NCBI GenBank assembly: GCA_025331445.1
Contig: JAIWNE010000025.1
Span: 1-64,000 of the forward strand
Source: Blakeslea trispora
Lineage: Eukaryota; Mucoromycota; Mucoromycetes; Mucorales; Choanephoraceae
Reading direction: 5' to 3'
DNA length: 64,000 bases
Shown: one piece after another, positions 49,534 to 61,900 of the stretch
How positions within the stretch are numbered: position 1 is the stretch's first letter
Layout: each line of letters begins with the position of its first letter
The notes under the pieces: generated by a model
Databases searched by the model: none
Seen by the model: only the letters and a program-made list of their open reading frames with translations
What the model was told of the DNA's origin: nothing
Made by a program: the position numbers and the translations under genes

Positions 49534-50993
49534 CTTTGATATAAAACAAACATCATCTGCATAATCTATTTAGTTTCATTCAGTCTTTATGCTACGCTTG
49601 TGGTTGTTACTTTTGATGTTTTCGCATTGTTGTGCTATTGACTATTAATTAGCTGTGCTTCCTTCTGGCTTGGATAACTGTAGTTTTTTAAATCCTAATA
49701 TCAAAGTTATTAGTCATCATAAAGATTTCTTTAGTCATACACAATCCAACCAAGCTATCCAAATAACGCCAGAGACCAAGAAGGTGTCAAACTACTATTT
49801 TAAGAAACCACTTTCTCCTTTACGATCAACAAAAAATACTATATAAGCATGGACCCAATAGATGGGATGTCAGCGACTTGACAAAATGAAAGAGAATCAA
49901 AACTTTTGTTTTATGGACAAGTATTTTGGTATATATTAAGAATAGATGATCAATACTACTTCGGGAAAACCTTCTAGACCACAGGCTCAGCTCTCAGGAG
50001 CATAAATCACATCAACTTCCTATCGCTGCGATACTTGAGTGATATACTTTTATACACTCTATGGTATCTATTCTGATTGCTTAAAGCATAAGGTGAGGCA
50101 AGCTTTTTGTTATGTTGGTTACAAAAATGATCGATAATCTAGTATGATCATAATTATAAGATTTCTTTATGTCTGTTTGACCTTTTGCAAGTAAAGTCAA
50201 TCAAGTAACTCTATCTAAGATTCGGGATAGCGAGACGAGTTTATACTACATTAAATTGATGTTCCATTTCATCAACATGATGCATTGACAATCGTTTTTG
50301 AGCAAAAAGAGGAGAATGAGATGAAGAGAATAGGAGAAGAAAGCTACAAGGATAGATTACAGATTGCCTGTGGAATAGTTGAGGAATGCATGTTGTGCAT
50401 ATTTGCTTTTTCTTTAGGTACTAAGTTTTACACATATCCAGGTATTGTAGTCTGTTGATTTTGTTTTCCATTGTTTCAAACATTCAGTGTATTGCAACTA
50501 AAAGAGAGGGATGCACTTTCAACTACACAGTCTTTTAAATAATTTTTGCCCCAACTTATCATGAGTCAACTAAGCTGTCTTGGCCAAAACAAAGAAATGA
50601 TTGGAAGAAGTGCTAGCATCATTCTCGAATACGACTTTACTGGTATGATGTATATCTGGAAGATCTCGACTGACTTTACCAATATCCAATTGCAACATTG
50701 CAAGTATGCTTGATGAAGAGTTACACTCTAAGACTGCACAGTTGTGCAATTAATTTTTTGATATCATATGACATCCTTGTCTCGAACGTGCAACCTTTAT
50801 TTTTCTTTTGTTAATGCAATCCAAACATTTTCTTTGTGCAGCTTGGTTCTCTCAGTGTGCAATCTACTTCCGGAAATGGTGTATTTACATACAAAAATAG
50901 CAATAGTGATACTTTTTTTATTTTTTTTCCTCAGATGCCTTCAGAATTGTTTATAATCTTATTTTTGAGTGTCTATAGAGATAATTATTAAAA
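49534..50993. other. Intergenic stretch, no gene recognised
   Basis: Convergent 3' flanks of the neighbouring genes plus about 1 kb of AT-rich DNA with only short frames. Confidence 0.5.
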
Positions 50994-52812
50994 TTAGTGA
51001 GATCCGCATGTCATTAGAGACATAAGACTATGCCAGAAGCCGCGGTGTTCTTTTGTACGTTCATGCTGTGGCTGATCATAAGCATTTTGGCTTATATTGC
51101 CATGTATGGGTGTAGATGGCATTTTCGTATAAGATTCATTAACATTATTTGTGGTAATAGCAGCAGTAGGTGTAGAGGGCATAGTGGGTAAAGGTGGTGT
51201 CATATTATTATTAAGTGTATTAGAGTTCAATTTAGGGTGAGAAGCATGTCGTTTAACAGAATTTTGAGTGTTGGATTTACGAATGTTTGTGCCTTGAAGT
51301 GTCATTTTTGATTGTTGTTCTTCGCGAGCTTGACGACGGCTTTCACGAGTTTCAGTAGCTTTGCCGTTCAGAAGCATCCAATCGTAAATACCATCGTCAG
51401 TTTCACCCATACGATGAAGTACTTTGTTGAAGAGTTCTCTTAGAAAATCATAATCGGGTGTCTCTTCAAAGCCTAACTTGCGTACATATTGCAGATAGAT
51501 ACCAAACTCCTCTGATGAAGTACATAAGTATTTTTAACTGGACAACAATTAATAATTGTAATTATGTTACCTGGAAACCCATCACACAATTCTTTGACAG
51601 ATGTTGTCTGCTTCTTTTCGCCAATCCGTTCATACTTTTGCTTGTTAGTGGCCGCCTTGAGGCCTTGCCATGGCAATGAGCCTCTCAAGAAGTACATAAA
51701 CACATGACCAAGAGACTCCAAATCGTCTCTTCTTGATTGCTCTGAGAATCAAAAATAAATAGGTTAATATCACAACGATTAAAGCGGAGCCAAAGAAGAC
51801 GGCCTTTGATCTATCCCTGATTCTCTTTTCCTATTTCTCTTTGGTCCATATTCTATACAAATAGTATTGTTTGTTTTCTTGTCTTTTATGAAATCCAATG
51901 TTTCACAATTTAAATCAAGCTGCAAGACCAAAGGAAAAGGCAGAGAAACAAAAGGATTTCATCTTTATCATTACCTCTTCCTAAATGGGTATTTATGCTC
52001 ATGTATCTTGCGGTTCCCGACAGACTTTTACGCTCTCTGTAAGGTATATGCTGCTTTGTCTTTGGATCACGGTAGAGTTTTGCCATACCATAGTCAATCA
52101 AAAAAACCATGTTGGCATAATTAGTACCTGGACGCCCAATTAAAAAGTTATCAGGTTTGATGTCTCTATAGATCAAATTTCTTTCATGTACACTTTCGAC
52201 TCGGTTGATCTTGTTGGTGGCACAGTCATTAGAATAGGATGAGCAGGACTTTAATTTATCTAACTTACCATTTGCTTAGCTAGCATAGCTACTGATTTGA
52301 TGGAATGCTTTCTTCCACACATATCAAACAAATCTTCTAAACTTGGGCCGAGTAGGTCTATCACAAGGATGTTGTGTAATCCTTCTTGACCAAAGTAATA
52401 AGCACTCGGAACACCGGCTGTATTCCGTCATGGTACAAACAGTAAGTACAAGATATAAATTGAATTCAATGTGAAATGTTACGTTACGTAGGCCAGCCAA
52501 AACTTTATAGGTTCGATACTCGTCTCTTAATTGGGGTGCATCTGATTTTCTTGGTTCGAATTTGATAGCCACAGACTGATTGTTTAACAAGTTAAGGCCT
52601 AAAAAAGTAGATTAGGTGACTTGCTTGTTAACAATGAAGTCCTCTCTCTTTTTTTTTGTGATTTTTTTTGTATGTTGCTTTCTACCTTCATAAAGTACAC
52701 CAAAACTTCCTTCACCTAGCTTTTTTCCAACTCTATAGTGAACACCAACTATGTTTGTAGAAGACTGAGATGAGGAGATACCACTTCCATTTTTATGCAG
52801 TGCTGAAGACAT
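50994..52812 (-). CDS. Casein kinase I (YCK/CK1-gamma-like)
   Basis: Ser/Thr kinase of endocytosis, nutrient signalling and polarity. Six exons (52812-52686, 52598-52488, 52417-52269, 52209-51975, 51741-51571, 51511-50994) join in phase to 436 residues. Glycine loop [14 protein letters not shown], catalytic Lys in VAIKFEPR, catalytic loop [14 protein letters not shown] in place of DFG ([13 protein letters not shown]) and the CK1 signature [16 protein letters not shown] then [27 protein letters not shown]. The C-terminal ~130 residues are Ser/Thr/Asn/Pro-rich and end LMTCGSH, with one cysteine rather than the Cys-Cys palmitoylation tail of yeast Yck1/2. Membrane anchoring is therefore uncertain. 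Confidence 0.94.
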
Positions 52813-52897
52813 ATTGGAGAGAATTCACTTTGTCTTTTCTTAGACAAAAAAAAAGTGTTGTCGAGTGTATATAGGAGGCTATTGTGCCTACTCTGTA

Positions 52898-53041
52898 AGA
52901 TATAAAGGGAAAGAAAGGAAGGAAGAAAAGAAACAAGAAAAGTAAGAAAAACAAAGAGAGAGAAAAGAAGGGGGGACAGAAAAAAAAAAAAGAGAGAGAG
53001 AGAGAGAAAAAGAGAGAGAGAAAGAGAAAAAAGGGAGGGGA
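52898..53041 (+). repeat. Purine-rich (GA)n low-complexity tract
   Basis: About 140 bases almost purely of A and G on the plus strand, with runs of GAGAGAGA, a 12-A run and GGAGGGGAG. It lies 85-230 bases upstream of the casein kinase ATG, where it is a pyrimidine tract on the coding strand, so it may be part of the promoter or 5' UTR. The DNA from there to 53629 shows no gene. Confidence 0.75.
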
Positions 53042-53629
53042 GTTACATTTGCCTCAAAACAAAGAATACTCATCATCTATTAGCAGAGTTAAGCGGGGAA
53101 AGAGCGGAGAGAATTTTTTTTATGCTCAATCTCACATCAAGATAAAAAAAGATACTTTTTGCGCGATTGCTTTAAGTCTCCTTTCTGAGCACTGCTATCT
53201 GATAATAAGAGAAAGAAGAGATCAGGTTCGCGAAATTAGCATTACGTATTAAGTGCATATATAAGTCTAAATTTGTTGATGCGCACTCCCTCTTATTCAT
53301 CAGTTGCCAAATATAAATAGATCTATTCCAACCTAAAGCTCTCTTCAACTTATGCTGTACCACTAACAAAGCAAGGATTATCGAGTTGAAGACCAATACC
53401 GTCAAAAATACATACAAAACATACTTTTATGTATTTGGCCGATCACGATACATGGTGGATGCATATGATATTGTTTCATAAAAGATTGTAAATTGCTTCA
53501 AAAGCTATAAATTTGTACAACAATCACGAGGTCCGCCTCAGACTGTTGTGCCAAAAATACAATAGGAGCCTTTTAATATTCTACAGAAAACAAGGATAAA
53601 GCAGAAATCAGGAGAGAGAGAAAGTAATT

Positions 53630-56600
53630 TCACATTATATGAATGATTTTGTTGATAATATCATAATCTACTTTTTCTAGCTTGGAAAAAATTGTTTCTG
53701 CTGTATACAGCTGCCAGTCTTCATTCATGACAGTATGGAGATCAAATGTCTTTAGAAGGTACGTTGCGTTTTGCTCTGTTTCTTGATATCGAGCTAGTGG
53801 TGTTGATTCTTTGTTGAATTTGGGCTGATCTAAAGTAGCCTTGCTGATCTTTGAGGGAGACTGTATTGGTCGAAATTGAGCGCCTAGTTGATCCAGATAT
53901 AACTTGCTAATCCTTTCAGCAAGTTGGTCTGGCGTAACAGCTGGCCTTTCTACTGGGAAAGGTGTACCTGGAGGTGATTGATGGAAATCAAGTGCACAGT
54001 CAGTTTGGGGTTCTAAAGAATCTTGAGAGCACTCTTCTGTCTGATAACCGAATGTGTTATCTATGTTTAAATCTAGCTTTGAAATAGTATAAGGAGTGAA
54101 TGGAAATGCCAACGGATATCGCTCAGAATGATACAAATGAATAAACAACTGCATCTGCTTTTCCTCCATCTATATATGTCGTCATCAGTCTATTGTTCAG
54201 TAAGGTCTTTGCTTCTTAGTAACATACTCTAGCCATTTCTATGTCTGCTTCTGAATGAGTTTTTGATAGCCATTCTTCCTTGAGTTTACTTGTGCTTTTC
54301 AAATAAATGCTCGAAATAATTCTCATGTTTTCTATTCTAAAAGTTATACAGTGAACAAGTATAAGATAGTTGTTCAGACTTACGATTCTTCCATTTTTTC
54401 CCTAGGTAAGGCAATTGGCCTTTGATTAGTTTTAGCACATAGTGTTCAAGAACAGGATGTCTTATTTTCATCAAACGTTTAAGAGTTATCTTTAATGAAA
54501 AAAAGAATTTAAAGTGCCATACTTTTTTTTTCTTTCGTAAAAAAAAACTTACTATTGTATTGTGCTGTGCAAGCAGCATCTTAATATGAACCTTATGTCT
54601 TGCCATCATATACATTACACGTGTTAAATTGATTGTCCAAAATATGTATCTTTCACCTGGTTTATCTGTCAATAGCTCACAGCAATCTTGTTCTGAATCA
54701 AAACAGGGGAAAACTATAGAGTCTGTTTGGTTATTTGCAGAATAGATCATTTCCTCAGAGCCCATTATTCTGGAGGCTAGCAATAGGATTCCAGAATCTG
54801 AAAGTAGTTGAGATACATATTCAAACTTTAGGATGTCTATAAAGACTATTCAGTCATTGATCTAAATATCACTATAATTCACTTACGAGAGGATCGGGTA
54901 GCCTTGAGCAAGAGAAGAAAAATGGCAGAGGTAGCTTTTAGACAAATTTCGCTTTCTCTTTTATCTTTCAGTAAATTTGCTGTTTTTAGGGATGAAGCTT
55001 TATCTTTTTGATCAAGTGCTTGCTCCTCTTTCACGGCGGAAACAATAAAAGTAGCAGACCTTAGGGATAGCTTCAAGAGCAAAACAACTATGTCTGGTAA
55101 ATAAGGCAAGAGAGATTGCTGATCTTGTTTAAGAAAATTAGACACCTTTTTCTATAGTAATGAAAAGATAACAAGCTTACGTATAGTGCTTCCAATACAT
55201 TGTTGGGTGTATCAGGCAATGTATGCTGGCGCCTTCTTATTTCTTCTTGTTGCCATTTTTTAGTATACCTTTGCTTGATTTGAAGTAGCTGATAATTTGC
55301 TAAAGAAAAGTGCATGTTTGACTGGAAGACAGTATCTGCTTCTTGAACACTATATGGCGTATCAAGCTTACAACGAAAGAAATCCTTATCCAAAGTAGTA
55401 TTGGAATCAGATTGACGCCATTTGCTTATGTTTGAACACGCCATAGTTTCATTCACCGTGTCAACATGATATTTAGGTTGAGTTGAGTCTGCAGTTATGT
55501 TTGGAGACAATGAGTTTGTTAACAAGAGATTATCTATGCCTGGAGGAAGTTTAGCTGGCTGGTAATGCGGATACTTCTTGATGATTTTTTCTTGGTAAGA
55601 CAAGATATTCTGGGGTGAGCATTTGATCATGCTATTCTTTCTCATTGTATTCTTGAAATCTTCACCTGCAGTGATGGAATCTAATTGCCTTTGCTTCTGT
55701 TCTTTGATTTTCTTGAATCCTTCACATTCAAAGAGAAGACACTTCCATAATAAGAGAATTAACTAAAATGCATACAACAGAAATAAAAAAGGTCATTTTC
55801 CTACTCTAGTCTTTTTTATCCCATGTTCCTGTTAGGTCTCACTTACTTTTTTTATGGGGAGCCGATAGGTTATATTTGAAGAGTGCCTTTCGATGACAAT
55901 GGAAATTTGACATAAAAGACTAAAGAGGCATTGACACCTTGACACTTTTGAGAAAAAAGCAACAAAAGGATTAAAGCATCAGTTATGTTTTTATCGCCAC
56001 AGCTTTTTTCTAATTTCATTTTTTGTTGACTTACTAAATTCTTTTCGAAAGCTCAAATACTGTCGCTCTTGAGTTTTAGATAGTTTAAAAATATGTTGAT
56101 ATCGTTGGGACTCTACCATCAAGTAGATCATGGCGATGCATGCATTGATTTCTTCGCTATACAGAGGGCTTGTCGTACTACTCTCTGCATATTTAAAACC
56201 TTTTTTTTTTTCAAGAAAAAAAAAATTTATGATTTACCTGTTGCTATAATCCTTATTCGGTAGAGATTGGCTGCTCAGGTACAACTGCTTTAGTTGTTGA
56301 AGCCTATCAAAGAAAACAGGGAAAGCACCACATGAGATAAGTAGCTGACTGTTGAGAAACAGTAGTTTGCATCTTTTTCCTTTATGAATAGGTGTATTGA
56401 AATATCCAAAAGAGATGTAAACTAAAATCTGGCATATCTCCAGTCTTCTTGCTGATGAAGCAACAGTCATTTTGCTGAGCAAAGAAGCTATGATGTTCGC
56501 TCGGTCTTCTAAAGGGGTATCCACCCATTGATCGTAGGTATGATTGTTGTTGTATTCCTTTTGAAATAGCTGAAGTCCATGCTTGAATCGATCAATATCT

Positions 56601-56824
56601 TCACGATCTAGAAATTCATTGATTTCAGTTCCAAAGCACTCTGAATCAGGATGATAGTTATATCTTGAATAGTCATACTACTCGCAAGAGAATAAATATA
56701 TATACTCCAATAGTTTTTTTTGTGAGTGAAAATTCCTTCATACTTGTTTATTTGATTGTAGCTTTCGAATATGCTCTCCTAGTTTACCAGGTGTTAGCAG
56801 AGGATCGTCGTAAGTATGATTCAT
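53630..56824 (-). CDS. FAR11: Far11/STRIP1 subunit of the STRIPAK phosphatase-kinase complex
   Basis: Scaffold of striatin-interacting phosphatase and kinase complexes (cell fusion, polarity, TORC2 signalling in fungi). Ten exons (56824-56744, 56677-56238, 56177-56035, 55944-55847, 55762-55181, 55151-54887, 54836-54553, 54489-54384, 54331-54228, 54169-53630) join in phase to 880 residues (human STRIP1 about 840, yeast Far11 953). The N1221-type domain is at the start (EINEFLDREDIDRFKHG … WVDTPLEDRANI). Characteristic later blocks are ITYRLPIKKLILLLWKCLLFE and, in the DUF3402 region, LIKGQLPYLGKKWKN then QNMRIISSIYLKS. A block near the end, MQLFIHLYHSERYPLAF, also fits. Several small exons were placed only by phase, so individual junctions carry some uncertainty. 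Confidence 0.86.
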
Positions 56825-57220
56825 CAATTGGCCTCTTAAGAGCAGAAACAAAAACAAAGAAAGGCAGTGTTTTCTTTTTTTTTGTTACATATACGATTTA
56901 AGGAGGATATTTGTAGCTTCTATTTCCTTTTCTGTATCTTAATATAGATGTGCACACTCAAGTTCTAATAATTTGCTTTTCGATTTTAAGAATTGTGATT
57001 CTCAATCACCCTTGCATATGATCATCTTCAATTTCTCAATGTCACAATGTCATAATGTAAATAACTATGTTTGACACGCAATACAACAGGTTAAGTAATT
57101 TGTATTGCTATGATATATCTGCTCAAATTACAGCAAAATCAAAGATGAGACGGACTTCAATTGTAAGACCAACACTACGTCCACCTACTTCGTCCACTCC
57201 TTAAGTACATCCCATCACAT
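56825..57220. other. Promoter side of FAR11 and left flank of the inverted-repeat element
   Basis: No gene recognised. Two extra copies of a GTCCACT-type motif (57171 and 57192) lie just outside the element. Confidence 0.5.
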
Positions 57221-58163
57221 TTTTGTCCACTCCTTACGTACACCCCGCTCAAATTTTCTTGACATGATAGTAATTATTACACACACCCAACTTTTTGTCC
57301 ACTCTGAAATGCTCATCAGGTACTTGATTTTTTGTCCACTCTACCTCAACCCTTAGATAATTATTTTTCTCAGTTTTTCATTGATTATCCAGTCTCTTAT
57401 GCATATGTTCTTCTTTCCAAAGAATAACTCGAAATCGTATCTGTTGCAAAAGAGACAATGTGAAGTCATCTTCTTATCTTGAGCTGTTAGCCAAGCTAGC
57501 TACAGAAAGGATGATTTTGTTTTTGACATGCAATACGCACCAAACAAACGCTCTCGAGCCAACATAAGCCAAGCTGTTCGTAATATACTCAGTCCTCCAA
57601 TTAAAAAATCCTACATCGCTAGATATCTTGATCCTAAAGGAAATGTAATTGCGGCTTTCTTTCAGTTGCTTTCTTCGTCAACAGGAACGGCCCTAGTTAT
57701 GAAGACGGTGACCAATATATTGAGGTCAAATCGAGAGTGTTTAGAACTTGTCAAAAATTCAGATTGTCATACGAAAAGCACTTTCTTGCATTCATTTTAA
57801 ATTGACAGATTGGAAGAAACCATCAAAAAAGGAAATGACAAGAAAGAAATAGCTGAATGGTTTCACAGAACTGACTGTGCTCAAGTTGTAGCAGACACAT
57901 ACAATGTCGTAGTTTACGTATATTTCGCTGCTGATTAAAGCATCCCGTTAAAACCCATCTTTGACTTTTCTGTCTCTTCCAATGCCAAAAACAAGTCCTA
58001 GCCTGTGGCAATTCATCTCCAAAATCAAACAAAAGTAACTATGTTGACTGAGCTATATTTTCTTTTATTGAAAACTTGCACATGAAGTGGACAAAAAGTT
58101 GGGTGTGTGTAATAACTACTACCATGTCAAGGAGATTTGAGCGGGCTGTAGTGGACGAAATTT
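57221..58163 (+). mobile_element. Inverted-repeat (TIR) element carrying a decayed OTU-like gene
   Basis: A 59-base inverted repeat, 57244-57302 against 58087-58145 (55 of 59 identical), bounds about 0.8 kb. Looser similarity, including a GTCCACT motif, extends outward to about 57221 and 58163. The inner end of the repeat is CACCCAACTTTTTGTCCAC on the left. The internal pseudogene ends one base before the right repeat. No transposase is present, so it is probably non-autonomous. The outer ends and target-site duplication are not resolved. Confidence 0.75.
57528..58085 (+). pseudogene. OTU-type cysteine-protease-like frame, interrupted by stops
   Basis: One reading frame of 186 codons, broken by in-frame stops at 57798, 57936 and 57999, stays recognisable. 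An N-terminal part, YIARYLDPKGNVIAAFFQLL, occupies the place of the OTU Cys box (D-x-x-G-D-G-x-C-x-F-R-A) but with Ala for Cys. Then come AEWFHRTDCAQVVADTYN and a β-strand-rich VVVYVYF, typical of the middle of OTU domains (W-x(4-5)-D-C-x-Q-hydrophobic-x-A-D), and finally PVAIHLQNQTKV where the N-H-(F/W) His motif would be. That the same frame continues after each stop argues for a decayed gene. The family match is by eye and tentative. Confidence 0.5.
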
Positions 58164-58219
58164 TACAACATAATCAGGACGACATGCAAAACCCTTCAGG
58201 ACTGTGATTTGAACACAAT

Positions 58220-58615
58220 CTAAACAATCTGCATAGAGATATATGTGGAAAGTTTCGGGGTGAAACTTTCCATATATATCTCAATCTCTAAAGTTGGTAC
58301 AATTCTAGCCTGCAACTTTGTTTCATTTGGGTCATCTTGCTTGACAAACATGTTGCCAAGCAAACTTATCAAGCAGCTGATGACGCGCTTTTCACCTTCA
58401 GATCTTCCTTTTTTTGTTCTTACTAGAGCTTCTTCTAATTCTTCTTCATTCATGTCTTCTTGGAAATCTTTAAAGGCGTCCAAAACTTCGTCTCTTAAGC
58501 TCTTACATAGTTTTCTCTGCTTAACAAAGAAATGTCGGTATGTGTGAGCTTTTAAGCGGTCAATGTATTCATGGCAAAAAAAAATCATTAACTTCACAAT
58601 TGACAGACTTATCAA
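58220..58615 (-). CDS. Hypothetical short frame, coding status doubtful
   Basis: 131 codons on the minus strand with a charged helical middle (LRDEVLDAFKDFQEDMNEEELEEALVR) and a hydrophobic stretch. I recognise no family. The last ~20 codons are made by a perfect-looking hairpin (58236-58282), so the natural end is probably lost. It may be a fragment of a repeated or transposon-linked gene. Confidence 0.3.
   Translation of the reverse strand: MISLSIVKLMIFFCHEYIDRLKAHTYRHFFVKQRKLCKSLRDEVLDAFKDFQEDMNEEELEEALVRTKKGRSEGEKRVISCLISLLGNMFVKQDDPNETKLQARIVPTLEIEIYMESFTPKLSTYISMQIV
58236..58282. repeat. 21-bp hairpin with 5-nt loop
   Basis: Arms 58236-58256 and 58262-58282 (GAGATATATGTGGAAAGTTTC and its complement) pair at 20 of 21 positions around GGGGT. 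Confidence 0.9.
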
Positions 58616-58954
58616 GCTTGAAGATACGCTGAACGATCAAAAGTTTGCTGAGATATTTTTTTTTTATAGTTTGGCAACTTTAATACCAAAGAGAGAAAAC
58701 AAATTCAAGGGAAAAGCTTATTCAGAGAGGCAGTAATGACCAATTGAGACGCGCCGTTTTGTTTGATTATGATTGGATTGGGCCTATTTAGTTTTTACTA
58801 CAAAATGATCTGATTTCAATTCTGGGTGACTGTATTTATCAATGCACGCTACATATATAAAGAAAATATGTCATTATGTTTACATAAGAGAATATACGTT
58901 CATAGTTTTGTTGTAAAAAAAAAGGAGGGAGGGAAGGGATTAAGAAGGGGTTTA
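58616..58954. other. 3' flank of the SEC7 gene
   Basis: AT-rich; no gene seen. Confidence 0.5.
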
Positions 58955-61900
58955 TTATTGTGACATTGTTATATGATAGGCTGATCCTACTCGAACTAAC
59001 AATGTTCTTAAGGCGATGCGGATTTCAGGTAACAGACTTTCTTGACCCAGCAATTCAACCGAAGGAAGATAAAACCTTGGCACGTGTCGTAAGAAATCTT
59101 CATCTTGTAGCTGTGACAAACCGTTTAAAATATTGACTACTACAGGCGTCCATGCAGCAATATTCTTTGGCTTTGTCTCTTGATCTAGTTCAGCATATAG
59201 CGTAAAAATCTCATTACATAAAGGTATCAATATTCTTTCAATCTCTTCTCGCTTATCATCTCGATCAATGATGTTCTCGAGATTAGCGTACATGCGCATA
59301 AGGACAGAAACATAACATCCACCACTATAAGTCTCTTGTTTTAACAAGTTAGGAAGTTGCTTCATAAAACCTAAGAAAGACATTGGATTATTGCTGTTTT
59401 GCTTGGATACATAAGGAGAGAAATAAGCTTACCAAATCTGAACAAAGCCATTCTAAGATCGTTATTGGCATTAAACCGCTTAGCGAAATGGAATGATCGA
59501 CCAAGACAGTTCATCAATACCATAAGATGAGAAGCTGGATATGCAAAGTAAACAGAGTCTTTGGAGAGTAAACCATTGACTGTTTGGATTAACATCAATT
59601 GTAATACACACTTGATGATCACTTGTTGGAAGTTGGTTTGTCGCTCTTCGCTAATGCCGAAATCAGATGGCTGTTGATCATTTGTGTTAGATAGCAATTT
59701 TAGGCGTTCTATTAAATCCTCTGTATCGTCAAACAGTCCATTTGCAGTCGTCTTTTCAAATAAATTAGTAAAAGTTGCTGTAATTAAATTCCAACAGTTG
59801 TCATCAAACTTTTCAACATTGGCTTCGATATATTGATCCAGACATTCACAACCAATATCAGCAAGAGTATCGTTATCTTTACGTTTCATAAGAAATCAAA
59901 TTAGTCTTCTTACGATGCTTACTGCTCTTGATTGCTTTGGGTCTTACCTTGAATGATACACATGGAGAAAAGTCCCAAGACATGTTCCATCATGTCCTTC
60001 ATGTTATCAAAATAAAAGGTATACAAATCGACAACGTTACGTAAAGCTTCAATCATAGTTGTTGATAGCCATACGCTCAAATCTTCAGCTGTCATCTGTC
60101 GTCTAACATTCATACTTCCACCAGTCCTCAAATCATCAAATAGAGGGAATACAATTTGGCGGGAGATAGTAGTCCAAAACTCTGGAGTAAATGTGTTTCC
60201 ATGTTTCTTGAGAGTGTCAAAAAGATACATCAGAGCACGTTTACGTACTTCGACATCATCGCTCTGCATTACAACTTCCTTTAAGCCAAACAGGACAGCA
60301 AACCAAAACTTGATCAAGAAATCATCGCCAGAAGCCTGCATAGTAGACAGAGTGGCTGCGTGCACATCATCGATTTCAAGAGGTGTGCTCTTGTTTGTGA
60401 TGTCCAGCATCTTTGGAATAGTGCCCTTGATCATATCAAGAGCAGGTAAGCTGATTTTTTGAAACTTTTGATTTTTTGAGAATTCGACGAGGCAAGAAAT
60501 ATAATCAGGGAATGTGCCGTTTGACACAATATCACCAAATCGTTCATTTGTCACGCTACGAACAATATCGAATGTCATTTGCACAATAGATTCAGAAGAT
60601 TCACAGGCACCAGCACCAAACACAGATAGCATGGTCTTCCAACCTGACTTCAAGTGATGTGCTCTGGCTTGAATCATTTGTAGCAAACAGCGCAACACCA
60701 TGTCTTTGATGGCTACATCTGGATTATTAGCAAGTATTTCGCGGAAAGGCATCAAGAAATCTTTCTGAAACTTGAAATGAGGTAGCTCTTCCTTCTCTAA
60801 AAACTTCATAGCCAACTGACGCAAAGAATCCAAAGCAAAGAAAGCAACATTGAAGTTGGACTGACAACCCACCTTATTGTAGTATTCACCAAGAATAGCC
60901 CAGATATTAGACCATTCCATACGAATACGATTCATGTTGTAGTAGGAAATCTCAACAAGCTTCTGCAAACTGTACATACGAGGGTGTTCCATATGTGCTG
61001 AAGAAACAATTTCCTCCCAAGAGGTCTCGCAAAGCGCCCGAACAAAATCAACAATAGCTTCCTGTAGAACAAATTGTATAATATGGATTAGTGAGTCTTT
61101 TGTTTTTTTAAGAGAAAAAGGGTCAACCATGCAAAGCACTTACGCCATTCAAATTGACTGTAGAAGTAAATAAGCGATCTACTGCAACGACTAAGGATTG
61201 AGAAGAACTAGCTGATGTTACTTCTTCTGTTAATGAGAGCTGAGTACCACTACGTGCTTGGTTCATAATTCTCCCGCGTCCTCCTAAAGCAGAGGTACGT
61301 CGGCCAAATTCAGATGACGCCTTTACATTGCTAGTGCGTCTGTTGGCATCACCCATAGGCCCCCCACCACTTATTTCCATACCGCTTGTAATCAACTGAA
61401 ATTGCTCCAATTGACTTACAGTAGACAGAATTTCTTTCCATGAGCCCTTCAGGTAATTACCATCTACAGCAGCTACTTCTAGTAGAGTACGAATAGCTTC
61501 CACATTCTTTGGCTTCATTTCATTCAAGTTGGTCAAGAAAGTGAATTTGGTTAATGTTGTCACAAAAGCATCTCTCTGCAAGTCCATATCTTCTGATTGA
61601 ACAGTGTGGAAGAGGCAAATAATACGGATAGCGTTTTTGAAGCCTTCAAGGCAGAGATTAACTGTAGTCAAATCATCAGACTCTTGTAAGGGATTCGAAA
61701 TGCCTGCTAAAAAGGCCATCCAAGCGACTTCAAACATAGGACGGATATGCTCAACATAGGAAGCGACATAAAAAGTAATCATGTCATTCTCGCCTGCTCT
61801 GCGTCGACTAGCCAGCATGTTGCTGAACATAGCTTCTGTCTTGGAACCTATCTCTTCAATGGCTTGTTGATATGCCTCACGGCGAGCATCTCGAGTGATA

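Noticed and set aside
53154..53417. Short frames beside the (GA)n tract
   Set aside because: Low-complexity or short, with no splice signals or similarity.
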